DNA of 64,000 nt from WRAI01 sp031549605 (GTDB taxonomy: Bacteria; Bacillota; Clostridia; Oscillospirales; UBA929), in NCBI GenBank assembly GCA_031549605.1, contig JAVBPM010000002.1:34345-98344 (forward strand), given 5' to 3'. Position numbers and translations under genes: made by a program. Of this stretch, positions 1 through 9,200 are shown piece by piece. The notes beneath the pieces are model-generated. The model was not told where the DNA came from. It saw only the letters and a program-made list of their open reading frames with translations, and searched no databases. The stretch's first letter is position 1, and every line of letters begins with the position of its first letter.

Positions 1-1
1 C

Positions 2-496
2 GGCATTTGGGGTATGGAGGGCAACGGCCCCAGCGGCGGCGTGCCCAAGCGCGCCAACGTGCTGCTGGCCGGTCGCAACGCCCACGCCGTCGATTTGCTG
101 GCCGTCTGGCTGATGTACCTTGATGCAAGCAAGGTACACACGCTGACCCACGCGCAGCAGCGCGGCTTGGCGCCGACATCGGTTGAACAGCTCGATTTGT
201 CGGGCGACGACGTCGCCACGCTGCGTACGCGCTTTGCACCACCCAACCACGACGTGGGCAAGCAGTTTCCGCTTCAGTTTCTCTACCCCGACTGGTTGAT
301 GAACCGGTTGGCCAATGCCCGCCTGCCCTACCCCACCATTGACGAGGACAAGTGCATTGGCTGCGGCGACTGCGTGCGCATCTGCCCCAAAAAGGCGGCG
401 CATCTCAAGCAGCGCAAGGCCTATGTCATTAACAGCCGCTGCATTCGCTGCTACTGCTGTCACGAGGCCTGCCCCGTCAAGGCGATAAACCTGTGA
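2..496 (+). CDS. DUF362-family protein with 2x[4Fe-4S] ferredoxin domain, 5' end missing
   Basis: The frame is open from the window edge, so the N-terminus is missing. The first visible residues (GIWGMEGNGPSGG) match the conserved 'MEGNGP' segment of the DUF362 domain, and 'LLAGRNAHAVDLLAVWLM' fits its C-terminal part. The last 50 residues form a bacterial ferredoxin domain with two cluster motifs, CIGCGDCVRICP and CIRCYCCHEACP. DUF362 proteins with such a domain are presumed redox or electron-transfer proteins, but their substrate is unknown. The stop lies 13 nt before ispE, so the two are probably cotranscribed. An ATG at 14 is internal, not the true start. Confidence 0.85.
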   Translation, partial: GIWGMEGNGPSGGVPKRANVLLAGRNAHAVDLLAVWLMYLDASKVHTLTHAQQRGLAPTSVEQLDLSGDDVATLRTRFAPPNHDVGKQFPLQFLYPDWLMNRLANARLPYPTIDEDKCIGCGDCVRICPKKAAHLKQRKAYVINSRCIRCYCCHEACPVKAINL

Positions 497-509
497 AAGG
501 CGACCGCCC

Positions 510-1370
510 ATGAAGCTATTGGAAAAGGCATACGCCAAAATTAACCTGACGCTCGACGTGCTGGCCAAGCGGCCCGACGGCTACCACGAGCTGCTGTCGG
601 TCATGCAGACGCTGGCCTTTTGTGATGCGCTGACGTTGACGACCAACAACAGCGGCCGCATTACAACCGCCAGCAACCTGCCCTTTTTGCCGCGCGACAG
701 CCGCAATCTGGTCGTTGCCGCCGCGCTGGCCTATTACCGCGCCGCGAATATGACGCCGACCGGCCTGCATATTCAGGTGGAAAAACGCGTGCCCGTCTGC
801 GCCGGCTTGGGCGGCGGCAGCTCCGACGCCGCCGCAACGCTGCGCGGACTCAACAAGCTGCACAACGGCGCGCTGACCGATGAACAGCTGCTGGCTCTGG
901 CCGCGGAAATCGGCTCGGACGTCGCCTTTTGCGTCCATGGTGGCACACAGCTGGCGCGCGGGCGCGGCGAGATACTATCGCCGCTGCCGCCGCTGCCTTT
1001 CTGCCATGTTGTGCTGTGTAAGCCGCCGGTGGCGGTGTCGACAGCCGCCATTTTCGGCCAGCTCAAGGTCGACGCCATCGCGCATCGACCCGACACCGAC
1101 ACGTTTATACAGGCGCTGCACAACAGCGACCTCAACGCCGCCGCCGCTCAGCTGCACAATGTCATGGCCAGCGACGCGCTGTTTCCCGACCTGGCCGGTA
1201 TTTTGGCTACGCTGCGGCAGCACGGCGCGCTGGGCGCTGTCATGAGCGGCAGCGGCCCGACCGCGTTCGGCCTGTTTGACGACCTGACCGCCGCCACGGC
1301 CGCCGCCAATGCGCTGCGCCGCCACTATCAAGAGGTGTTTACCACCAGCACAAAGGAGTCACTGGTATGA
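510..1370 (+). CDS. ispE: 4-diphosphocytidyl-2-C-methyl-D-erythritol kinase
   Basis: This 286-residue protein has the usual IspE length. It phosphorylates CDP-methylerythritol in the MEP route to isoprenoids and acts in the cytosol. The GHMP-kinase ATP-binding motif is seen as PVCAGLGGGSSDAA (about residues 95-108). The expected catalytic residues are present: Lys10 in YAKINLTLDV and Asp137 in EIGSDVAF. The C-terminal GHMP motif appears as AVMSGSGPTAFG. The start is preceded by a weak GAAAGG site 13 nt after the DUF362 gene. The stop overlaps the hisH start (ATGA), so translation is probably coupled. Confidence 0.95.
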   Translation: MKLLEKAYAKINLTLDVLAKRPDGYHELLSVMQTLAFCDALTLTTNNSGRITTASNLPFLPRDSRNLVVAAALAYYRAANMTPTGLHIQVEKRVPVCAGLGGGSSDAAATLRGLNKLHNGALTDEQLLALAAEIGSDVAFCVHGGTQLARGRGEILSPLPPLPFCHVVLCKPPVAVSTAAIFGQLKVDAIAHRPDTDTFIQALHNSDLNAAAAQLHNVMASDALFPDLAGILATLRQHGALGAVMSGSGPTAFGLFDDLTAATAAANALRRHYQEVFTTSTKESLV

Positions 1371-1972
1371 TTGCCGTTATCGACTACGACGCCGGCAACA
1401 CCGGCAGCGTGTGCAACGCACTGTCGCGGTTGGGCGTGACGCCGCTGCTGACCGCCGACCCGTCGGCGCTGGCCGAGGCGTCGCACATTCTGCTGCCCGG
1501 TGTCGGCGACTTCGGCGCCGCCGCCGCCTCACTTAAAGCGCGCGGTCTCTTTGCACCCATAGTCAACCTTATTGCCGACGGCAAGCCCTTTTTGGGTATT
1601 TGCGTCGGTCTGCAGCTGCTGTTTGAGGGCAGTCAGGAATCGCCCGGCGCCACGGGTCTGGGCATTTTCAAAGGCACGTCGGCACGCTTTACCGGCGAGC
1701 AACACCTCAAGGTGCCGCATATGGGCTGGAACCGACTGTCGCTGGCAAGCGAAGGCGGCTTGCTGGGCGACGGCAACCCTTGGGCGTACTTTGTCCACTC
1801 CTTTTACGTCCAGCCAGCTGACCCGTCCATCGTCACGGCCACAGCCGACTACCCGACGCCCTTCTGCGCGGCGGTCGGACGCGGCAACGTGCAGGCGGTG
1901 CAGTTCCACCCCGAAAAAAGCGGCCGGACGGGACTGGCCATGCTGCAACGCTTTATCGGAGGTGACGCCTGA
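1367..1972 (+). CDS. hisH: Imidazole glycerol phosphate synthase, glutaminase subunit
   Basis: This 201-residue class I glutamine amidotransferase supplies ammonia to HisF in histidine biosynthesis. The nucleophile Cys79 sits in [16 protein letters not shown], and the His181/Glu183 pair in VQFHPEKSG completes an intact triad. The N-terminal [11 protein letters not shown] is typical of HisH. It overlaps ispE by 4 nt and hisF by 1 nt (TGATG), consistent with the HisH:HisF heterodimer being made from one message. No other his genes are nearby, so the rest of the pathway is encoded elsewhere. Confidence 0.95.
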   Translation: MIAVIDYDAGNTGSVCNALSRLGVTPLLTADPSALAEASHILLPGVGDFGAAAASLKARGLFAPIVNLIADGKPFLGICVGLQLLFEGSQESPGATGLGIFKGTSARFTGEQHLKVPHMGWNRLSLASEGGLLGDGNPWAYFVHSFYVQPADPSIVTATADYPTPFCAAVGRGNVQAVQFHPEKSGRTGLAMLQRFIGGDA

Positions 1973-2736
1973 TGGTGGCCAAGCGTATCATCGCGGCGCT
2001 CGACATCAAGGGCGACCGCGTCGTCAAGGGCGTCAACTTTCAAAATATGCGCGACGCCGGTGACCCGGTTGAATGTGCCGTCGCCTACGAGCGGCGCGGC
2101 ATTGACGAGCTGGTGTTTCTGGACATCAATGCCACGCACGAAAACCGCGCACTGCTGCTCGATTTGGCAACGCGCATCGCGCGACACATCTCCATCCCCT
2201 TTACCGTCGGCGGTGGCGTGCGCAGCGTCGACGACTTTGCCCAGCTGCTGAAAGCGGGTGCCGACAAGGTCTTTATCAACAGCGCGGCGCTGTTTGACCC
2301 CGAGCTTATCACCATGGCGGCGCAGCGATTTGGCAGCCAGTGCGTGGTCGTCGCCATTGACGCCAAGCGCGGCGAGCGCGGCTGGCAGGTTTACACCCAC
2401 GGCGGCCGCAAGCCCTTTGGTCTTGACGCCGTCGACTGGGCACGCCAAGCGGCCGAGCGCGGCTGCGGCGAGATACTGCTGACCGGCATGGACACCGACG
2501 GCACTATGGCCGGCTTTGCGCTGGAACTGACGCGCGCCGTCAGCGACTCCGTCAGCGTGCCGGTTATCGCCTCGGGCGGTGCCGGTACCGTGCAACACTT
2601 TGTCGATGTGCTGACCGATGGCCATGCCGACGCGGCGCTGGCCGCCTCGCTGTTTCACGACGGCCATATGGATATCGACGCATTGAAGCAGGAGCTGACG
2701 GCTCATGGGCTCTATGTTCGCCGCGATTTGGCGTAA
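1972..2736 (+). CDS. hisF: Imidazole glycerol phosphate synthase, cyclase subunit
   Basis: This 254-residue (beta/alpha)8 barrel uses ammonia from HisH to convert PRFAR to imidazole glycerol phosphate and AICAR. The two catalytic aspartates are at the canonical positions, Asp11 ([13 protein letters not shown]) and Asp130 ([10 protein letters not shown]). Phosphate-binding loops are visible as TVGGGVRS and ASGGAGT. The start codon has a GGAGGTGA Shine-Dalgarno site inside the end of hisH. The 3' end overlaps the next gene by 32 nt. Confidence 0.95.
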   Translation: MVAKRIIAALDIKGDRVVKGVNFQNMRDAGDPVECAVAYERRGIDELVFLDINATHENRALLLDLATRIARHISIPFTVGGGVRSVDDFAQLLKAGADKVFINSAALFDPELITMAAQRFGSQCVVVAIDAKRGERGWQVYTHGGRKPFGLDAVDWARQAAERGCGEILLTGMDTDGTMAGFALELTRAVSDSVSVPVIASGGAGTVQHFVDVLTDGHADAALAASLFHDGHMDIDALKQELTAHGLYVRRDLA

Positions 2737-3826
2737 GGGCTGGCGACGTCGGCTGACACTGGCGGCGATGTTGCTGGTGTGTACAGCGTTGCCGTGGCTG
2801 ATTGCCACCGGCTCGCCGCAGACGGTGCTGACCTTTTTCCGGCCTGTCGGACGTTTTCTCTCGCGCATTTTGGCTATACTTTGTTCTGTAGTGCCCTTTT
2901 CGCTCTACGAATGGGTCGTTGTCGCCGCCGCGCTGCTGGGGTTGTTTCTGCTGGTGCGGCTGATTGTGCGGCTTGTCCGCCGCGACGACAAGCTACACCT
3001 GCTGCTCAACGCCATGGCCGGCCTGCTGGTGACAGCGCTGTCACTGGCCTGTGCCTTTACCTGGCTGTGGGGTCTCAACTATGTCGCGCCGCCACTGGCG
3101 CAGACGCTGGGACTACACGTCGAAACGCCCGACAGCGTGCTACTCAAGCGCGTGACGCTCGATTTGGCGGAAAAGGCGGCGGCGCTCGCGCCGCAGGTAA
3201 CGCGCGCCGAGCATGGCGTCATGGTTGACCGCGGCCTGTCGATCTACGGCGCTCAAGCGCTGCGCGCCTACGATGTGCTGGCACAAACCGACGACCGTTA
3301 CGCCAACGCCACGCCGTCAATCAAGCGCGTCACCGGCTGGTGGCTGATGTCGTCAATGGGCATCTCGGGTATGTATTTTCCCTTTACGGGTGAGTGCAAC
3401 GTCAATCCCGACTGCCCGGCGTCGTCACTGCCATTTACCGCCTGCCACGAGATAGCCCACCGGCTGGGCTTTGCGCCGGAAAACGAGGCCAACTACATCG
3501 CCTATCTCGCCAGCACCCACGCGCCCGACGTCGACACGCGCTACAGCGGCTATCTGGAGTCGATGTTTTACTGTTACAACAAGCTGTCGGACGACGACCG
3601 CGCCGAGGTGTGCGCGCGGCTCAACGATGAGGTTTTTGCCGATTGGGGCGCGCAGTCGGCACATTACGACAAGTACAACAGCAAACTGCGCGAAATCAGC
3701 ACGCAAATCAACGACAGCTATCTGCAGGCGGTGGGTCAACCGCAGGGCGTGCAGAGCTATGGCATGGTTGTCGAGCTGATTATGGCCGACTACATCAAAT
3801 ACAACCGCTTCGGAGGTGCGCCATGA
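2705..3826 (+). CDS. DUF3810 membrane protein with HExxH motif
   Basis: This 373-residue protein has about three N-terminal membrane segments (residues 18-36, 53-90 and 102-125) and then a long soluble domain. The soluble part matches the DUF3810 family: '[11 protein letters not shown]', '[20 protein letters not shown]', and a zinc-metalloprotease-like HEIAH at residues 248-252 followed by '[15 protein letters not shown]'. This suggests a membrane-anchored metallohydrolase, but no substrate is known for the family. The start at 2705 is chosen because AGGAG lies 10 nt upstream, inside hisF; ATG at 2714 is an alternative. The stop overlaps the next start (ATGA). Confidence 0.8.
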   Translation: MGSMFAAIWRKGWRRRLTLAAMLLVCTALPWLIATGSPQTVLTFFRPVGRFLSRILAILCSVVPFSLYEWVVVAAALLGLFLLVRLIVRLVRRDDKLHLLLNAMAGLLVTALSLACAFTWLWGLNYVAPPLAQTLGLHVETPDSVLLKRVTLDLAEKAAALAPQVTRAEHGVMVDRGLSIYGAQALRAYDVLAQTDDRYANATPSIKRVTGWWLMSSMGISGMYFPFTGECNVNPDCPASSLPFTACHEIAHRLGFAPENEANYIAYLASTHAPDVDTRYSGYLESMFYCYNKLSDDDRAEVCARLNDEVFADWGAQSAHYDKYNSKLREISTQINDSYLQAVGQPQGVQSYGMVVELIMADYIKYNRFGGAP

Positions 3827-4623
3827 GAAAAGCCTTTAACCGTTTCTGTTACAAATACGAGCGCTACGGCATTGCCAACCTGATGACCTATGTCGCCGGC
3901 GGCTATGTCATTGCGTTTCTCTTTATGCTGGCCAAGCCGGAGCTGTATGCCTCGCTGATTTTCTACTGGCCGGCCGTAGCCGACGGCGAGGTGTGGCGCG
4001 TTGTCACGTTTTTGCTCTGTCCGCCCACCGACAGCGTGTTTTTCATTCTCTTTGCCGCGCTGTTCACTGCCTACATCGGTCGCTCGCTGGAGCAGGCATG
4101 GGGCAAGATGAAGCTGACGGTGTACTACTTCTCGGGCGCGTTATTGTCGCTCGTCGCCGCCACCATCTTTGGCTTTCCCATGGACGGCACGTATCTCAAC
4201 TTCTCGCTCTTCTTTGCCTTTGCCACGCTCTTCCCCGACGAGCAAATTCAGATTTACTTTATTCTGCCGATTAAGGTCAAGTACCTCGCCATATTTCAAG
4301 CCGTTGTCTTTGCCATTCAGGTCTACCGGCTGCCGGGCTGGTATCGGTTGGCACCGGTGGTCGCCGTGGCCAACTACCTCATTTTCTTCTGGCCCGACCT
4401 GCTGGCCATTTTGCGCCGCAAGCCGTTGCAGCAGTTTAAGCGCCGCGCGCAGTACCATGGGCAGGTCAGCCGCGCTAAGCGCGCGAAGGACTACACCCAC
4501 AAGTGCGCCGTCTGCGGACTGACCGACGTCGACGACCCCGACATGGAGTTCCGCTACTGCTCGCTGTGCAAGGATGTGCCCTGCTATTGCTCCAAGCACC
4601 TGTTCGGCCACAAACACACCTAA
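3823..4623 (+). CDS. Rhomboid-like membrane protein without the catalytic Ser, C-terminal zinc-ribbon-like tail
   Basis: The start is the ATG after CGGAGGTGCGCC, overlapping the upstream gene by ATGA and giving 266 residues. The hydrophobic core has about six membrane segments and rhomboid-style landmarks: GEVWRVVTFLLCP in the first loop and a long amphipathic FSLFFAFATLFPDEQI segment. The GxSG serine motif of active rhomboid proteases is not seen, so this is probably a derlin/pseudorhomboid-type scaffold. The C-terminal 50 residues carry CAVCG...CSLC..VPCYC.KH, a likely zinc-binding tail. The function is unknown. Coupling to the DUF3810 gene hints at a shared membrane role. Confidence 0.7.
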   Translation: MRKAFNRFCYKYERYGIANLMTYVAGGYVIAFLFMLAKPELYASLIFYWPAVADGEVWRVVTFLLCPPTDSVFFILFAALFTAYIGRSLEQAWGKMKLTVYYFSGALLSLVAATIFGFPMDGTYLNFSLFFAFATLFPDEQIQIYFILPIKVKYLAIFQAVVFAIQVYRLPGWYRLAPVVAVANYLIFFWPDLLAILRRKPLQQFKRRAQYHGQVSRAKRAKDYTHKCAVCGLTDVDDPDMEFRYCSLCKDVPCYCSKHLFGHKHT

Positions 4624-4624
4624 T

Positions 4625-4657
4625 TAAAAAACGTGGCCGCAGCGCCACGTTTTTTTA
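4625..4657. terminator. Bidirectional intrinsic terminator
   Basis: A perfect 7-bp stem ACGTGGC/GCCACGT (4631-4637 and 4644-4650) is flanked by an A-run on the left and T7 on the right. It can end transcription of both the rhomboid-like gene (+) and the small minus-strand genes converging on it. Confidence 0.85.
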
Positions 4658-4951
4658 TAAGCCACCCATCACCAGCAAAACAAGTGTCAACACCAGCTCT
4701 AAGTCGCCGCCCTCCAGCACGAGAAAGAGAATTATGGCCAACAGCAGCAGATCACTGATGTCCAGATTGCGAAAGAGCGAGGACAGACCGCCACCTGTAC
4801 CGCCACGCGGCGTATGGTCGGCGGTCGGCACGACCGGCGCCGCCGCCGCCGGTGCTACCGGCGGCGTTTTGGCAAAGCCGGGCAATGGCGGACGGGCGGG
4901 CGGGTCCTCATCCTCCCACAGACCGCCCGACCGCATATAACGACTGTACAC
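4655..4951 (-). CDS. Small protein with proline/alanine-rich N-terminus and C-terminal membrane helix
   Basis: This 98-residue protein has a polar, Pro/Ala/Gly-rich N-terminal half (about residues 10-55) followed by DLLLLAIILFLVLEG and a second hydrophobic stretch to the end. A GTG start at 4951 is preceded by GGGAGGTGAG with good spacing. The gene begins 4 nt after the upstream gene's stop, so it is the third member of a minus-strand operon. The family is not recognised. The short C-terminal hydrophobic hairpin suggests a membrane-associated small protein. Confidence 0.6.
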   Translation of the reverse strand: MYSRYMRSGGLWEDEDPPARPPLPGFAKTPPVAPAAAAPVVPTADHTPRGGTGGGLSSLFRNLDISDLLLLAIILFLVLEGGDLELVLTLVLLVMGGL

Positions 4952-4955
4952 AGGC

Positions 4956-5363
4956 TCACCTCCCGCCGCCCAACGTTTCTAAGGCGATACGCGCCGTGTG
5001 GGCCAGCTTGACTAAGTTAACCGCTTGATCCATCTTGCTGCGCCGCTCCTCGCGCATATAGGGTTTTAATGCGTGCAGCAGCCGGACACGCTCGTCGTCG
5101 GGCCGGTTGTATTCGCCGATGATGCGCGACAGGCTGTTGAGCATCTTGGGGTCTATGCTGCTCATCATTTTGATTAAATCGCCGGTATCGCTGCCGGACA
5201 GGGCATTGACGACCGCCGGCAGCGTGCTGCCGTGTGACGACGCCGGCTCGGCGGCCGGCGCTGCACTTTGCCCACCAGACAGGCTCTTGGCCATGGTCAT
5301 GACCTTTTCCATGCTGGCCGGGTCGTTGAGCAGCGCCGACAGCTTGCTCTCCATGCCCTCCAT
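4956..5363 (-). CDS. Hypothetical helical protein
   Basis: This 135-residue protein has no signal peptide or membrane segment. It is rich in helix-forming and charged residues: MESKLSALLNDPASMEKVMTMAKSLSGG at the start, then a low-complexity Ala/Ser region, then a C-terminal half 'SRIIGEYNRPDDERVRLLHALKPYM' with many Arg residues. The start overlaps the upstream gene's stop by one nt (TGATG). The family is not recognised. Its conserved place in this three-gene set is the only functional clue. Confidence 0.6.
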   Translation of the reverse strand: MEGMESKLSALLNDPASMEKVMTMAKSLSGGQSAAPAAEPASSHGSTLPAVVNALSGSDTGDLIKMMSSIDPKMLNSLSRIIGEYNRPDDERVRLLHALKPYMREERRSKMDQAVNLVKLAHTARIALETLGGGR

Positions 5364-5629
5364 CAGACGCCCTCGGTGGCTTTCCTAACCTGTTCCATCA
5401 ACTGCTTGCCCTGATCGCTGGCCATCATGTTTTGCAACAGCGCCGACATCGCCTGCGCGTCACCCTGCATGGCCTTGGTCGCCTCGGGCCTGTGCTTAAA
5501 GCCCTCCAAACTGCGCTGGTTCTCGGGCGTGTTGAGCTTGCCTAATATCGACTCGAGATTGGCCGCCGCCTTGGCGCCCTTAGGGTTTTGGGCCAACATC
5601 TGCTGAAGTTTCTTTTCCCGCTCGGTCAT
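5363..5629 (-). CDS. Hypothetical small Met/Gln-rich protein
   Basis: This 88-residue soluble, helical protein is rich in Met, Gln, Lys and Ala (MTEREKKLQQMLAQNPKGAKAA...). It is the first gene of the minus-strand trio, with a GGAGG-type site (GAGGAGGCGTCGG) upstream of the ATG. A weak internal similarity to the start of the next gene (short helix, then 'MM..S..GKQLMEQV') suggests both adopt similar helical hairpins. Function is unknown. Confidence 0.6.
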   Translation of the reverse strand: MTEREKKLQQMLAQNPKGAKAAANLESILGKLNTPENQRSLEGFKHRPEATKAMQGDAQAMSALLQNMMASDQGKQLMEQVRKATEGV

Positions 5630-5691
5630 ATCCGACGCCTCCTCTACATAGTCCTCACACTATCATATTCACCAACAGGGAAGTGATAACC

Positions 5692-6162
5692 TTGTCCGCA
5701 CTTATTTTTTCCGACAGCCATGGCAGCCTGTCGGGTATGTGCGCCGCCATCGAGCGCCACACACCTGACACCGTCCTGCATCTGGGCGATTGCGCGCGCG
5801 ACGCCGAGCGGCTGGCCGACTACTATCCGACGCTGACCATCCACAGCGTCAGCGGCAACTGCGACTTTGTGACCACCACGCCCGACGCGCGCGTCATTGT
5901 CTACCATGGTCACAAGCTGCTGCTTACCCACGGGCACCGACACGGCGTCAAGCGCAGCCTGAGGCTGCTGGCCGAGGCGGCGGCGGTTTGCCACTGCGAG
6001 TGGGCGTTTTTCGGCCATACACACATCGCCCACCGCAGCGCCATTAACGGCGTCACGCTGTGTAACCCCGGCAGCATCGCTGTTCCGCGTTCCGGCCCAT
6101 GCAGCTACGGACAACTCGACGACTATGACGGCGCGCTCGATTTTATCGTATTACCTTTGTAG
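5692..6162 (+). CDS. YfcE/MJ0936-type metallophosphoesterase
   Basis: About 156 residues with the compact calcineurin-like phosphoesterase fold: SDSHGS near the N-terminus, LHLGDCARD, SGNCD, LTHGHRHG, and FFGHTHI, then CNPGSIAVPRSG. These motifs supply the dinuclear metal ligands. Relatives hydrolyse phosphodiesters, but the physiological substrate is unknown. I prefer the TTG at 5692 (GGGAAGTG upstream and a family-like start SALIFSDSHG); a GTG at 5683 would add three residues but has almost no Shine-Dalgarno spacing. It stands divergently from the small minus-strand operon. Confidence 0.85.
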   Translation: MSALIFSDSHGSLSGMCAAIERHTPDTVLHLGDCARDAERLADYYPTLTIHSVSGNCDFVTTTPDARVIVYHGHKLLLTHGHRHGVKRSLRLLAEAAAVCHCEWAFFGHTHIAHRSAINGVTLCNPGSIAVPRSGPCSYGQLDDYDGALDFIVLPL

Positions 6163-6166
6163 TAGC

Positions 6167-6195
6167 TTGCACCTTTTGTAAATGTAGTGTATACT
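6167..6195 (+). promoter_or_regulatory. Sigma-A promoter of the CAP/SLH surface protein
   Basis: TTGCAC, a 17-nt spacer, and TATACT. It lies about 30 nt before the ATG at 6227, which has an AAGGCGG ribosome site. Confidence 0.75.
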
Positions 6196-6226
6196 AACTG
6201 CATTCTGTTGAAAAAGGCGGTTTGTT

Positions 6227-9200
6227 ATGAAAAAGAGGCACTTATCTCTCTTGCTGGCCATGACGCTGGTTGTGGCACTGTTTGCGCAAAGCGGCGCAGC
6301 ACTCGAACCAAGCGCCGTCGTACGCCCCGTATTTACAGGCGCTACAATGCCCATTGAGCGCGGTCATACCATTGAGGACATTGTGGCGATGGCCGAGGCG
6401 CATCCGCACACCGGCTTTTCGCGCTACATCACCACGCGCTACGCCACAACGCCCAGTTTTACGGTGCCTTACGCCGCCGGGTCACTGAACACCGACGACC
6501 TGGATGACGCCAAGAACGCCATTATTATGTGCCGATACCTCGCCGGTGTGCCGTACGACAATGTCACACTGCCCAGCGAGCTCAACGATATAGCGCAACA
6601 CGGCGCCGTTTTGCTGGCCGCCAGCAACCAGTTTGCACACGAGCCCACCAAGCCGGCCGATATGCCCGAAGCGTTTTTCGACAAGGGCTTTATCGGTTGC
6701 AGCAATGCCAACATCAATGCAGGCCGCACCAATATTTCCAACGTCGTCATTGGGCTGATGGCCGACGCCGGTGCAAACAACATTGAACGAGCGGGTCACA
6801 GGCGTTGGGTCTTGAAACCTTACAGCCAGGCCTTCGGTCTCGGATTTGCCCAGAACACCAGTGGCTCGATTTTGTATCAGGGCGCCCGCACCAATATGCA
6901 CGTTTTTGATAACTCCTCGGCCATGTATACCACCCAGGCCGACACCTACATTGCCTGGCCAAGCGCCGGCGCTTTTCCCATTCAATACTTTGCCTTTGAA
7001 CACGGCATGACCAGCGCACCCGCCTACCCTTGGTCGATTAACCTCGGCGCAGCATACAGCGCGCCCGACAAAGCGCTTATGACGCTGACGCTGACGCGTG
7101 CCCGCGACGGCAAGGTATGGACCTTCGACAAAAACACGCCCAGCCTGGCTGGCGTCGATAGCGCACCCGGCATGCACTTTGCCTCAGATGACGGCGGCTA
7201 CGGTATTAGGAAAGCCATCACCTTCCGACCCGACTTGGCGTCGCTGGGCGCTCTTGAGGACGGCGACACGTTTACCGTCAACATCACCGGCATCAAAACG
7301 GCGGCCGGCGCCGACACGACACTCACCTACACCATCAACTTCTTTGACTTGGAAGCGGCCATGACGCCCATTGTGCCGGTTACCTTTACCATTAGCGGCA
7401 CGAGCAAGACCTACAACGGCGCGGCGCAGGGCGTAACAGTCACAGCCGATCCGGCCGGCGCGGAATACAGGGTGCTCTACAACGGTTCCACGACGCTGCC
7501 GAAAAACGCCGGCAGCTATGATGTGACTGTCGAGGCGACAGGCGAAGGCTTTACCGGCTCGCAGACAGCGACGCTGACCATCGCCAAAAAGTCACTGTCC
7601 GTTTCCGGACTCACGGTCAAGAACCGCGGCTACAGTGCCGGCGACGTTTCCGCCGAGGTCGACGCCAGCGCCTACACGCTGACCGGCAAGGTGGCGGGCG
7701 ACGATGTGGCGCTCAACACGGCACTGCTGTCCGCCGTTTTCTCCACCGATCAACCGGGCGCCAGCGTGCCGGCCGTTATTTCCGGCCTTGCACTTACGGG
7801 CAGTGACAGGAACAACTACACACTGGCGAGCACGACAGTGAACACCACGGCGGCCATTTATGCGTCCGTTGTGCCGGTCACCTTTACCGTTAGCGGCACG
7901 AGCAAAACCTACAACGGCGCGACGCAGGGCGTGTCCGTCTCCACAAGCCCGGCCGGCGCCGTTTATTCGGTGCGCTACAACGGCTCCACGACGCTGCCGA
8001 AAAACGCCGGCAGCTATGCCGTGGTTGTCGAGGCGACAGGAGAAGGCTTTACCGGCTCGCAGACAGCGACGCTGACTATCGCCAAAAAGACGTTGACCGT
8101 TTCCGGCCTCACAGTCAAGAACCGCGTCTACAGTGCCGGCGACGTCTCCGCCGAGGTCGACGCCAGCGCCTACACGCTGACCGGCAAGGTATCGGGCGAC
8201 AATGTGGCGCTTAACACGGCGCTGCTTTCCGCCGTTTTCTCCACCGATCAACCGGGCGCCAACGTACCGGCCGTTATATCGGGTCTTGCCCTTACCGGCA
8301 GTGCCAGCGCAAACTACACGCTGGCGAGCACGACGGTGAACACCACGGCAGCCATTTATGCGTCCGTTGTGCCGGTTACCTTTACCATTAGCGGCACGAG
8401 CAAGACCTACAACGGCGCGACGCAGGGCGTAACAGTCACCTCCAGCCCGACCGGCGCCGCCTATACGGTACGCTACAACGGCTCCACGACGCTGCCAAAA
8501 AACGCCGGCAGCTATGCTGTGGTTGTCGAGGCGACTGGCGCAGGCTTTACCGGCTCGCAGACTGCGACACTGACCATCGCCAAGAAGTCACTGTCCGTTT
8601 CAGGCCTCAAGGTCAAGAGCCGTAATTACAAGGCCGGCTCCGTCGCCGCCGAGGTCGACGCCAGCGCCTATTCGCTGGTCGGCAAGGTATCGGGCGACAA
8701 TGTGGCGCTTAACACGGCGCTGCTCACCGCCAAGTTCTCCACCGACCAACCGGGCACCAGCGTGCCGGCCGTTATATCGGGCCTTGCCCTTACCGGCAGT
8801 GCCAGCGCCAACTACACGCTGGCGAGTACAACGGTAAACACCACGGCGGCCATTACGATGCCTGCGTGGATCAACCCCTATACCGATGTTGCGAAGAGCG
8901 ACTGGTTCTATAGCGCCGTTGCCTACGTCAGCCAGCGCGGTCTGATGTCGGGTATGGCGGGTGGCACCACCTTTGCGCCCATGGCTCCGTTGAGCCGCGC
9001 TATGGTCGCCACGGTGCTCTACCGCATGTCGGGCTCGCCGAGCGAGACCTACTCGGCTATCTTTACCGATGTGCCCAACGGCCAGTGGTACTCCAAGCCC
9101 ATTACCTGGGCCTACCGGAACAACATTGTGGGCGGCAAGGGCAATGGTCTGTTTGGCACCAATGAGAACATTTCACGCGAACAGCTGGCCGCCATGATAT

